Positions 7,827-16,700 of a DNA stretch of 49,683 nt are shown one piece after another (position 1 is the first letter of the stretch; every line of letters starts with the position of its first letter). This DNA comes from Clostridiales bacterium. GTDB taxonomy: Bacteria > Bacillota > Clostridia > Christensenellales > Borkfalkiaceae. The notes under the pieces were generated by a model. The model did no database searches and had not been told where the DNA came from. It saw only the letters and a program-made list of their open reading frames with translations. The stretch lies in contig SVHG01000016.1 of NCBI GenBank assembly GCA_015055965.1, positions 1 through 49,683 of the forward strand, read 5' to 3'. Made by a program: the position numbers and the translations under genes.

Positions 7827-10106
7827 ATGAGTAAAGTAGGTAGATTTATAAACGAAGAAAGGGAATATCTTATAGAAAATATATACCCTAAAAGACCTTT
7901 AAAGAACTACTTGTTTAATGAAGGGTTTATTATGGACGTGGATCAGTTTGGCTTCGGTCTTTCTAAGGCGTGCATAAATAAGGTTTTTCGCCCACTTATT
8001 TACGATCACCGTATTGCTTACGTAAAGGATAACGATAGCGGTGAATATTACGATATTAACAGAAACTTTTCTAAAAAGCCCTTTGCTTATCACAGAACGC
8101 GCGTTGGTATGGGATATCACGTTGTGGAAAGTGAGTATAACGGAATTCAAGCTTCCTTTGCTTTGCTTATTCCCAAGGAAGGCTTTGTGGAAATGCACCA
8201 AATTAAGCTTAAAAACGTTGGCAAGGGTAAACGTAGCCTAAGCCTTGTAACCTATATAAATCCCAACGTTAATATTTCAGAGCATCAAGCTTATACCAAG
8301 GCAAGATATGATGAAAATCTTGGCGGCTTATACTTTGCGCACAGACCGCACAAAAGAACTCACGAATACGTTGATATCTTTTATACGGCAGATGAAAAGG
8401 CGGTTGCTTGGGCTCTTTCAAGGGAGGCTTTTTGCGGTACGTACGGCTCTGTTAACGACCCTGAAGCCTTAAAACAAAGATATTTGCCTTGCGATAAGCC
8501 TATATTTGAGCCTTACTACGCAGGCGTAATGCAGTTTGATATTGAGCTTAACGAAGGGGAAGAAAAGGTAATTCACTTTGCCGTTGGCGTAGAGCGCAAC
8601 TATGAAGAATGCGTAAATTTAGCTAAAAAGTATTCAAATAGTGAAAGCTTTGAAAGTGAAATTGCTTGGCAAAAACAGCTTGCAGAAGGTCATATTTCAA
8701 CCGCCGTTATAGATACTGAAGACGAGTATTTAAACACTATGGCTAATATTTGGCTTAAGCGCCAAATGTCCCTTGGTAAAACGTGGGGCAGAGTTTACGG
8801 AAAGGGCTTCCGCGACGTGTTGCAGGATATAACGGGCTTCGTTTCGTTAGATAAGCCTTTGGCGCGTGAAAGACTTTTATATACCTTAAAGCATCAATTT
8901 ATTAACGGTAACGCAATAAGAATGTTTGATCCCATTTTAGATCATCCCTATCAGGATATGGGCTCTTGGATTGCTTCTACCATTCTTGCTTACTTAAAGG
9001 AAAGCGGTGATTTTTCCGTTTTAGACGAGCCCGTGGGATATTACGACGATAGCGCTATAGAACCCGTATTTATGCACCTTAAACGCTCTATAGACTTCCT
9101 TTTTGATAATCAGGGCGCTCACGGCTTAAGCCTTTGGGGTGGTGGCGATTGGAACGATTCAATAGATAGCGCGGGCCTTCAAATGATTGGCGAAAGCGTT
9201 TGGCTTTCTATTGCAACCGTTAACGCCAGTAGAGATTATTTAGAAATTTTAGAGCAAATCGAGGTTGAAAACAAAGAGCAAATTATTGCAGACGTTATTC
9301 AAAAAAGAGAGCTTTTAAAGCAAAATTTAATTAAGCACGGCTTAAAAGACGGTAGATTTATTTACGGTATTAACGACTGGGGCGAATACGTTGGCGCGGA
9401 AGAGTGTAAGGAAGGTAAGGTTTTCTTAAATCCCCAAACTTGGGCGGCAATGTCTGATATTCTTCCCTTGGAAGAACGCCGCAAGCTTATGGACGTGGTA
9501 GAAGAACGATTAAAATGCCCCTACGGTTATACCTTACAGGATACCCCATTCGTTACTCCTAACGACCATCTTGGCAGATTAACCTATTTTGAAAAGGGTG
9601 TTTACGAAAACGGCTCAGTTTATAATCACGGCGTTATGTTTAAGGTCGTTGCAGACTGCGTTGTGGGCCGTGGGGATAACGCTTGGAATACCTTAAAAAT
9701 GAACCGCTACGATAACCCCTTAAACGCAGATTCCGGTGTAGAGCCTTACGCCGTTTCCAACATGTATTTTGGCCCTTGCGCAGAAAGTAAGGTTGGTTAC
9801 GCGCCCCTTTCTTGGATTACCGGCTCTGCGGGTTGGATGTATAGGGCAATAATAGAATTTTTACTTGGTGTTAAGCCTGAATTTTACGGCTTAAGGCTTC
9901 AACCTTGTTTACCTACCTCTTGGAATGGCGCTAAAATTAAAAGAAATTTCCGCGGGGTAAAATACGATATTGAATTTATCCCCGGTAATGAATTTGGCGT
10001 GTTCGTAGACGGTAATAAAATAGAAGGGAACGTTATTCCTTTATTTGAAGAAGGTAGCCGTCATACCGTAATTTGCAATTACGTAAAAGGTGAAATGGTT
10101 TTATAA
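7827..10106 (+). CDS. GH94-type glycoside phosphorylase (cellobiose/chitobiose phosphorylase-like)
   Basis: A 759-residue cytosolic enzyme, close to the length of GH94 disaccharide phosphorylases, which split a beta-linked disaccharide with phosphate to give an alpha-sugar-1-phosphate. Visible family features, in order, are an N-terminal beta-sandwich; GFRDVLQDITGF (about 330); GGGDWNDSID with the general-acid region around Asp441; GINDWGEYVG; and ENGSVYNHG with the conserved His. The last is a C-terminal GSAGWMYR...GLRLQPCLP block. The phosphate-binding HHWHP-type motif is replaced by DPILDHPYQDMGSW, so this is a divergent subgroup with unknown substrate. The start has TAGGAG 5-6 bases upstream. 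It is the last gene of the sugar operon and would process the imported oligosaccharide. Confidence 0.88.
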   Translation: MSKVGRFINEEREYLIENIYPKRPLKNYLFNEGFIMDVDQFGFGLSKACINKVFRPLIYDHRIAYVKDNDSGEYYDINRNFSKKPFAYHRTRVGMGYHVVESEYNGIQASFALLIPKEGFVEMHQIKLKNVGKGKRSLSLVTYINPNVNISEHQAYTKARYDENLGGLYFAHRPHKRTHEYVDIFYTADEKAVAWALSREAFCGTYGSVNDPEALKQRYLPCDKPIFEPYYAGVMQFDIELNEGEEKVIHFAVGVERNYEECVNLAKKYSNSESFESEIAWQKQLAEGHISTAVIDTEDEYLNTMANIWLKRQMSLGKTWGRVYGKGFRDVLQDITGFVSLDKPLARERLLYTLKHQFINGNAIRMFDPILDHPYQDMGSWIASTILAYLKESGDFSVLDEPVGYYDDSAIEPVFMHLKRSIDFLFDNQGAHGLSLWGGGDWNDSIDSAGLQMIGESVWLSIATVNASRDYLEILEQIEVENKEQIIADVIQKRELLKQNLIKHGLKDGRFIYGINDWGEYVGAEECKEGKVFLNPQTWAAMSDILPLEERRKLMDVVEERLKCPYGYTLQDTPFVTPNDHLGRLTYFEKGVYENGSVYNHGVMFKVVADCVVGRGDNAWNTLKMNRYDNPLNADSGVEPYAVSNMYFGPCAESKVGYAPLSWITGSAGWMYRAIIEFLLGVKPEFYGLRLQPCLPTSWNGAKIKRNFRGVKYDIEFIPGNEFGVFVDGNKIEGNVIPLFEEGSRHTVICNYVKGEMVL

Positions 10107-10126
10107 AATAAAATATAACGAAAAAA

Positions 10127-10152
10127 AGGGCTCTAATAAAGAGTCCTTTTTT
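10127..10152 (+). terminator. Rho-independent terminator of the sugar operon
   Basis: AGGGCTCT (10127-10134) pairs with AGAGTCCT (10140-10147), followed by TTTTTT. It closes the operon that ends with the GH94 gene. Confidence 0.88.
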
Positions 10153-10164
10153 AATCTAGTAATA

Positions 10165-10188
10165 ATCCCCGCGTTTTCACGCGGGGAT
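10165..10188 (-). terminator. GC-rich hairpin terminating the convergent minus-strand gene
   Basis: ATCCCCGCG (10165-10173) and CGCGGGGAT (10180-10188) form a perfect 9-bp stem between two convergent genes. The flanks are AT-rich rather than a clean T-run. It probably serves the minus-strand lipoprotein gene and could act both ways. Confidence 0.65.
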
Positions 10189-10211
10189 ATTTATTAAATC
10201 CTTTTAAGTTG

Positions 10212-11903
10212 TCATAGAGTGGGCTCGCCAAAATCAAAGATAGAAGTGGCAGAAAGAGTTTTAACCGTGTAAGAGAAAAGGTAATTTTGGTTAATAAATA
10301 CGAAATAAACGTTATTATCTGCTACTTTGCTGTATTCGTAGTCAACGTAACCGCCCCATACTTCATTTTCGTTTTTTGCTTCTATATAACCAACGGCCTT
10401 TGCAATAGCGTCAACCTTATCGTCTGCTCCGCCTATAAAGGTTAGCTCCTTGTTCATGCTTCCGCTGGGGGTAATATAGAAGTGTGGGTGAGCGTTTGAA
10501 CCGATATAAGTAAAGGAAACGTCTACTCTAAAGGTAGAAACGGTTTGATTGGTTAAATCTGAATAATCTACGCTCATTCCGTAAGAATAGCCCTTTTGAG
10601 AGCCAACCTTATAGCTGGGTGTTATAGAATAATTAAATACTATTTTTCTAACGTAAGAATAGTCACAGTTTGCACATTCGTAAACGGTTGCCGTTCTTTT
10701 GTTGCTTCCGCCCATATCTTTAACGTAATTATTAGTAGTAAGGGCGTGGCCGGTTGCTTCAAGCGTTTCAATTAAAAGATAATCGTTACATCTCGTGCAT
10801 TCTTTATATTTTTTACCTGCCGTTAAACAAGTGGGATTTTGAGTTTTTTCAACGTGGTTATGGCCAAGTGGATCAACGAAGTCGTCTTTATAAGTATCTT
10901 CACACTTAACGCAGCTATATTCGGTGTAGCCCCCTTCTAAACAGGTGGGTTGAGTTATAGAAGAAGTGTATTCGTGGCCGGTTTTTAGGGTAGTGTTAGA
11001 TCTATAGCTGTAATCGCATCTTATACAGTCGTTTAAGGTGTAACCGTCCGTGGTGCAGGTGGGCTGTACGATTGAGGTTGAATAGGTGTGTCCCTTTGCC
11101 TCAATTACCGTTTCATCAAAAATACTATCGCATCTGGTGCATTCAATATGCTTAAGTCCCGTTGCAGTGCAAGTGGGCTCAAGGGTTACCTTCCAATCGG
11201 TTTTATCGTGGCCAAGCGGATTAATTTTTTCTTTGCTAAGCTCTTCTTTGCAGGTGTTGCAAATAGTATGCTTACTTCCGCTATCTTCACAAGTTGCGTT
11301 TAACGTTATAATCCAATCGCTTTCGTCGTGGCCGGTTGCCGGAATAGCTACCGTTTGCATAACTTCATTACAGGTTATGCAAGAGGTGGTTTTCGTTCCT
11401 TGGTTTAAGCAGGTGGGCTGTTTAACTACTTGCCAATCCCCTTCGGTATGACCGAAATGATTAAGGATTTCAGATTCTAATCTTTCTTCACAGTCTAAAC
11501 AAACCTTTACTTTTAAACCGTCAATCTCGCAAGATGCTTTTTTAAGCACCTGCCAGTCTGAAGGGTTGTGTCTTGCAGGTAAAACCTCTTGCGCTATAAG
11601 GATTGTATTACAAACGGAGCAGTGCTTGCCTTCGCTAATGCCGTCCGCAGTACAGGTGGGTGCTTTACCTTGATCAATAACCTCGGTGTGGCCAAGCTTG
11701 GGAATAACGAATTCAATTGTTTCTTCGCAGTCTACGCAAACGTGAGAGCCCGTTCCATCCGTTAAGCAGGTGGCTGCAACTAATACTTTTTCGTTTGTGA
11801 AGCTTTCGTGAACGTGAGGTTCGCCTTCGCAAGCTGAAATAGCTATTAGGTTTAAAAGCGCTACAAGTAACGTTAATAATAAAATCTTAATCTTTTTTAA
11901 CAT
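10212..11903 (-). CDS. Surface lipoprotein with about nine CxxC repeats
   Basis: A 563-residue lipoprotein: a Lys-rich start, hydrophobic core and lipobox ISAC (Cys at about 25). Residues about 35-385 are tandem repeats of roughly 40 residues of the form TCxxxGxxxxxCxxCxxxxxxxxxxxxGH, in which paired cysteines recur with a closing Gly-His. Such repeats are common in clostridial surface proteins, probably as disulphide- or metal-stabilised stalks. The last 180 residues form an unrelated, mostly beta domain with no recognised family. The same CxxC repeat type occurs near the C-terminus of the protein at 38542-42939. The gene has its own promoter at 11983-12011 and a palindromic operator-like site just after the predicted transcription start. 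Confidence 0.82.
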   Translation of the reverse strand: MLKKIKILLLTLLVALLNLIAISACEGEPHVHESFTNEKVLVAATCLTDGTGSHVCVDCEETIEFVIPKLGHTEVIDQGKAPTCTADGISEGKHCSVCNTILIAQEVLPARHNPSDWQVLKKASCEIDGLKVKVCLDCEERLESEILNHFGHTEGDWQVVKQPTCLNQGTKTTSCITCNEVMQTVAIPATGHDESDWIITLNATCEDSGSKHTICNTCKEELSKEKINPLGHDKTDWKVTLEPTCTATGLKHIECTRCDSIFDETVIEAKGHTYSTSIVQPTCTTDGYTLNDCIRCDYSYRSNTTLKTGHEYTSSITQPTCLEGGYTEYSCVKCEDTYKDDFVDPLGHNHVEKTQNPTCLTAGKKYKECTRCNDYLLIETLEATGHALTTNNYVKDMGGSNKRTATVYECANCDYSYVRKIVFNYSITPSYKVGSQKGYSYGMSVDYSDLTNQTVSTFRVDVSFTYIGSNAHPHFYITPSGSMNKELTFIGGADDKVDAIAKAVGYIEAKNENEVWGGYVDYEYSKVADNNVYFVFINQNYLFSYTVKTLSATSIFDFGEPTL

Positions 11904-11960
11904 TGTTTTTTCCTTTTTTAGTTAATTGAGTTTAATAAAATTATTGCTAAAAATCCTATT

Positions 11961-11975
11961 AAACGAACGTTCATT
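11961..11975. promoter_or_regulatory. Palindromic operator-like site (GAACGTTC core)
   Basis: AAACGAACGTTCATT is nearly perfectly palindromic around GAACGTTC (11965-11972). It lies at the predicted transcription start of the CxxC-repeat lipoprotein gene. The shape resembles operators of TetR-family repressors; which regulator binds is unknown. Confidence 0.5.
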
Positions 11976-11982
11976 GTGTTTA

Positions 11983-12011
11983 ATTATACTACTACTTAAT
12001 AATTTAGTCAA
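11983..12011 (-). promoter_or_regulatory. Sigma-A promoter of the CxxC lipoprotein
   Basis: On the minus strand TTGACT (12011-12006), a 17-base spacer and TATAAT (11988-11983). Confidence 0.75.
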
Positions 12012-12180
12012 GTAATAATTATATTTATCGTATAAAAGAAAATATCGTATTACTTTTTTATGAGGTAAAACAGTAAGTAGTTTTTGGTTATAAATTTTTA
12101 AGGGATGCAGTTTATAAAAAGGGGAGTTGCGTTAATATTACCAAAGAAAAAGCGGTTATTTTTTCCTTGTTACGCCTTTT

Positions 12181-12250
12181 GGGTTTTGGTAAAATTATCA
12201 TAATATTTATTTTTTTGGGTTTTGGTAAAATTATCATAATATTTATTTTA
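12181..12250 (+). repeat. Two tandem 36-bp repeats
   Basis: The unit starting GGGTTTTGGTAAAATTATCA begins at 12181 and again at 12217. The pair lies immediately upstream of a consensus promoter and could be an activator site or simply a slippage duplication. Confidence 0.8.
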
Positions 12251-12257
12251 TTTGCTA

Positions 12258-12286
12258 TTGACAACGGTATGCTATTAATATATAAT
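12258..12286 (+). promoter_or_regulatory. Perfect consensus sigma-A promoter facing the defence operon 3' end
   Basis: TTGACA (12258-12263), a 17-base spacer and TATAAT (12281-12286). It fires on the plus strand into a 140-bp stretch without a gene that ends in a strong terminator. Confidence 0.8.
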
Positions 12287-12292
12287 TATAGC

Positions 12293-12425
12293 ATAAAGAT
12301 AAAAAAGGAGCTTGACTTAAGCAGTCCTTAAAAGGGATTTTTTGAAACATTAAAAATTTATAGGAAATTGCACTTCAAGCGGTTAAAAGAAATAGGATTG
12401 GAATGTTCCAATCCTATTTCTTTTC
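12293..12425 (+). ncRNA. Candidate small RNA of about 130 nt
   Basis: Starts about 7 bases after a perfect promoter and ends at the 18-bp terminator hairpin at 12386-12423. No plausible protein is encoded: AAGGAG at 12304 is followed by a start that meets a stop at once. CCTTAAAAGG followed by a T-run forms a second possible stop site. The stretch 11904-12481 otherwise holds only the lipoprotein promoter and the tandem repeats. No known RNA family is recognised, and expression is not proven. Confidence 0.45.
12386..12423. terminator. Bidirectional terminator, perfect 18-bp stem
   Basis: Positions 12386-12403 are perfectly complementary to 12406-12423 (AAAGAAATAGGATTGGAA against its reverse complement). 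T-rich flanks lie on both sides. It can end the minus-strand operon that stops at 12482 and the plus-strand candidate small RNA. Confidence 0.85.
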
Positions 12426-12481
12426 TTTACTTTTTATTACTTTCACTAATCATCAACTTTTTTAGCGTCGTTACAAAATAA

Positions 12482-13750
12482 TTATAAAGAAACCTCTAAA
12501 GCCTTTAGCATATTCTCCAACCTACGAATCAAGTCATCGTACGTGATGATGTCAATTACGTTTGAGTACATATTTCGAACAATTTGGAAGTCGGTCAACA
12601 TTTTTTCGTTGCCTTCTAATTGTTTATCTCGCCCATAGATAATATAACCTTTAGGAGAAGTGGCTTTTAATTGAAATTCTTTTGGTATATTCGCTTCATT
12701 CTTAAATTTCTCTTGTTGTAATAAGTCGTTTGATGTTTTGGTTAAGGAAATCAAATAATTTTGCAATTGCATACAAGTTCCTTGTAATTCACGAATAGGA
12801 ACATAATTATTTCGATATACATTCTTATAAAAAATATCGTATTGAGGTCGCTTAATTTCAATCAAGTCAATATTTCCATCATTATCTACGAGCACAATAT
12901 CAGGATAAATGTTTCCTTGGGTTATAAATGAAGTTAATTGAATCTTTTCGCCAACGTAAATATATTTTGGATTTAACAACTTAAAAATTTTCAGAATCTC
13001 AACTTGCCAATCATTTTCATTATAAGTATCGAAATTCTCCAACATCTTTTTAAGTTTATCAAGATAAGACTCATATTTTACCTTGTCAAACTGAATAAAT
13101 TTTTTATCCGCACAACTATCTGAGGAAATTTTAGAACAAGTTTTCTTTTTAATGTATTGATTAAATTCAGTTTCTTTATCTTTTACGTCTAAATAATTAA
13201 TCAATGCCTGTGTATAGCGGCTTTGACGATATTTTTGGACTTCAGTGGTGGTAGGAATTAAAGCACTACAAACCTTTAACTGAGCAAGAGATAAGTATTC
13301 GTCTATAACATCGGGGCAATCTTTTTTTGAGACGATATAAAGTTGTTTTCCATTATAAATATCATTAAACCCTTTGAAAATACTATACCCATATCCAATA
13401 CTTCCTTTAACGAAATAATGAATATCGAATTTTATTGTCTTTTCAAAGAATAAATTAAACTTCAATCCTAACACATTATTGTCGAGTTTGTAAAAATCTT
13501 TTTCTAATGTGCCAATAAGAAAATAAAACTCATCTCCATCAGTAGGATAATCTTCTTCTTTATCTATTTCCTTTAACAAAGCAAGAGATTTTTCATACAA
13601 AGTATAATCTACCCAAAATGTGTTTTTTAAGTTTACGCCGCTATAGGTTTTACTTTTTTCACGATTCTCTAATTCTTCTAAAAAATTAGGGCGTTCAGGT
13701 ATATACTCTAAGAATAAATAGGTGTCAATAGGAATAATTTTTAGTCCCAT
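12482..13750 (-). CDS. Shedu-type anti-phage nuclease (SduA, DUF4263 domain)
   Basis: A 422-residue protein with a C-terminal DUF4263 domain (about 230-420), the PD-(D/E)xK nuclease of the Shedu defence system. The catalytic set is visible: PDIVLVD (Asp284), LIEIKRPQ (Glu298, Lys300), then QLQNYL with conserved Gln (328/330). The family's closing strands GYIIYGRD and IDIITYDDLIRRLE follow. The N-terminal about 220 residues match nothing I recognise and are probably the sensing or regulatory part, which is known to vary among Shedu proteins. It is the last gene of a five-gene minus-strand operon, 13 bases after the TIR-LRR gene, with GGAG before its ATG. Shedu usually acts as a single gene, so this multi-gene setting is unusual. 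Confidence 0.85.
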   Translation of the reverse strand: MGLKIIPIDTYLFLEYIPERPNFLEELENREKSKTYSGVNLKNTFWVDYTLYEKSLALLKEIDKEEDYPTDGDEFYFLIGTLEKDFYKLDNNVLGLKFNLFFEKTIKFDIHYFVKGSIGYGYSIFKGFNDIYNGKQLYIVSKKDCPDVIDEYLSLAQLKVCSALIPTTTEVQKYRQSRYTQALINYLDVKDKETEFNQYIKKKTCSKISSDSCADKKFIQFDKVKYESYLDKLKKMLENFDTYNENDWQVEILKIFKLLNPKYIYVGEKIQLTSFITQGNIYPDIVLVDNDGNIDLIEIKRPQYDIFYKNVYRNNYVPIRELQGTCMQLQNYLISLTKTSNDLLQQEKFKNEANIPKEFQLKATSPKGYIIYGRDKQLEGNEKMLTDFQIVRNMYSNVIDIITYDDLIRRLENMLKALEVSL

Positions 13751-13763
13751 AATATTTCTCCAA

Positions 13764-16700
13764 TTACCAAGTATATATTAGCGAGATACCACTGATATAT
13801 CCCGTATCGAAGCTACTCCATTTGCTTGACCATTGAGATTTATCAGTTCCTGTTTTTATATAGATTTCCAAACCTGAAGAATTAATTTCACCATAGCGTC
13901 CACTCGTAATCCATTCACCGCTATTATCAAAAACATAATCGCCCATAATTTTTACGCTTTTTGGAATATAAACTTTTTCTAAATCGCTATTAAAACCAAA
14001 AGCGCGATTACCTATTTGCGTTAATGATGAAGGTAATACTATTGTTCCATTCAAATTACAACAGTTAAAAGCAAACGCACCAATATACTCTATAGAATTA
14101 CTAAATTCCACACTCGTAAGGTTGTCACACCATTGAAATACTGCTTGATAAATCTTTTTAACAGAATTTCCCATACGAACACTTTCAAGATTTTCACAAT
14201 TATAGAAGGCTTGGTCGTAGATTTCAATAACAGTATCGGGAATAACAACTGATTTTATTGATGAACCTTGAAAAGCACACATTCCAATTGCTTTAATCGG
14301 TTTCCCATTGTATGTAGATGGAATTTCCAAATCAGCAATAAAGTGACCATCTGCGTAGCCTGTAACAGTATAAGAATTTGAAGAACTATCAAGTGAATAG
14401 GTTAAACAATCTTCCCAATGTGCTGTGAATGCCTTATTCCCAATAGTGCCTTTCGCTATAGTAACATCTTTTGTTGGGGTGTCTTGTCCCGCAAATGTCC
14501 ATCCTAAGAAAATACAAGCAGGCTTTGTAGGTTCAGAAAGAGAAAATGTATCAGTTTCAACTGTATAGCTTGTTCTATTTGTCGTCGTGCCATAATTCAT
14601 ATTATAAGAAATTGAATAAGTAATAATCTCCCATTCTGCAGTAAGCGTTATGTTTTCTGCTATTTTCCACCTGCCTGATTCAACCTTATCCTCGCCATTA
14701 TACCATCCTACGAAGTTATAGCCAACTCGAGTGGCAGACGGAAGAGAAATATTGCTATCGTAAACGAAAGTGTCGTTTTCTTTAGAAACTTCGCCGCCGT
14801 TCCCCAAATAAGTTACGCCATAAGAATTTGCCGACCAATGCGCTGTATATTCTTTTTCTCCTATAGTCCCAGCGAGAATAGTGACTGTTTTTGTTGGGGT
14901 TGTTTGCCCATTATAAGTCCAACCAATAAAAGAATATCCGGTTTTAGTTGGCTCTTCTAAAGCTATAGACACTAAAACAGTATAACTTGTTGGATTTATT
15001 GACGTTCCACCATCCAAATTATATGTAATGTCATAATTAATGATTTCCCAATCCGCTTTTAATGTGACATCATTTGCGATTTTCCAATCGCCTGAAACTA
15101 CTTTTTGAGAACCATCAAACCAACCCAAAAATTTGTATCCTTTACGTTCTACTGTAGCAAGTGTAAAATAATCGTCGTATATAGCAGTATCACTAGTTTT
15201 AGAAGCTATACCATTATTTGCGTCATATGTAATATCATAAGAATTTGCCGACCAATGTGCTGTATAGTTTTTTTCGCCAATGCTACCTGTTGGAATAAAT
15301 ACTATTTTTGTTGGTTCATCTTTTCCTTCAAACGTCCAACCATCAAATGAATAGCCCGTTTTTTCAGGTTCGGAAAGTGTAACATCATCTAAAACGGTAT
15401 AAGTTAAAACATTTGTTGTTGTTCCACCATCCAAATTATAATTGATTTTATAATTTATAATTTCCCATTTGGCTTTCAAATTAACATTTCTATCGGTAAT
15501 CCAAATGCCATCAATGTAGGGCTGAGTTCCATCATACCAACCTAAAAACTTATAGCCCAAACGTGAAGGGACTGCGAGAGTTTCTTCTTTGTCAAAAATG
15601 ACGGTTTGAGTGATATTTGCCAATGTGCCTTCATTGGGATTATAAGTAATAGTATATTGGTTTGCTTGCCAATTTGCCTTATAACTACGATTTCCATAAC
15701 TGCCCGACGGAACGATTACTTCCATAGTTTTATCTGTTAAGTCAGTACCTGTCCAACCGATAAAGGTATAACCTATTTTTGTAGGGTTAATAAGGGTAAA
15801 CGTAGCATCGTCAGGGTTATAACCAATCGGATTTTCTCCACAGATATTTCCGTTGTCCAAATTATAAGAAATGGTATATTCTTTTGTGTCCCATACGGCA
15901 ATTAAACGAATATCTATTGTGTTATCTTTTTTTGTTACCATTGCCTTACAAGCAACTAAATCCCATTTTTCAAAATCATAACCATTTCTTGTGGGGGAAA
16001 CAAGACCTGAAAAATCTTCCGTTTTATTAAACATATAGTGTTTTTCAGTTTCAAGAGCTTCGTCGTTTATCTTGTTTAGTTGAGGAAGCGTACCTCCACT
16101 TAATTCATAAGTAAGATTAACTTTTGTGCCTGCATTTAGCGCATCTTTAATACCTTGTTCAAACGAGCCGTTTTTAACTGTTTTTATGGCGTTTATCGTG
16201 GCGATTTTCGCCTCGCTTCCGCTAAACCCATCTAAATCTTCATATATTTTAAGGGCTTCTTCATAATTACCACTATTAAACATATCATTAGCTTTGTTAT
16301 ATTTCCCTGTGGGGATAAACAAAGTGAATGTTAAAACTAAAACAAGCGTTATCGCCAAAATACTTGGAATGCCAATTCTTGCCGCTTTTTTAATTTTTTG
16401 CTTACGTTTTTCCGCATTTATTTTGCGAAGTTCGGCTTCTCGTAATTTCTTTAATCTTTCTTCTTCTGCTCGTATTTTCGCTTTTTCTTCTGCAACCTTT
16501 TTATCGTAATAATATTTTTCAAGCCTTGCTTGAAGTTGTGCAATTTTTTGTTCAGAATCTTTATAATCGATAATAGATTGCAAGTCACTAATGCTTTGCT
16601 TAAGAATTATATCGTTAACGTTAATGGTATTTAATCTCGCAAGGGCATTTTTATATATTCTATCCTTACGTTCTTTTTCAATCGAAGCCTTGCAAAGTTC

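Noticed and set aside
12181-12250. CRISPR-like pair of 36-bp repeats
   Set aside because: The repeats are directly adjacent with no spacer between, and there are only two.
12368-12481. Short plus-strand frame beginning TTGCACTTC over the terminator
   Set aside because: It reads through the terminator hairpin into the 3' flank of the nuclease gene and has no clear ribosome site.
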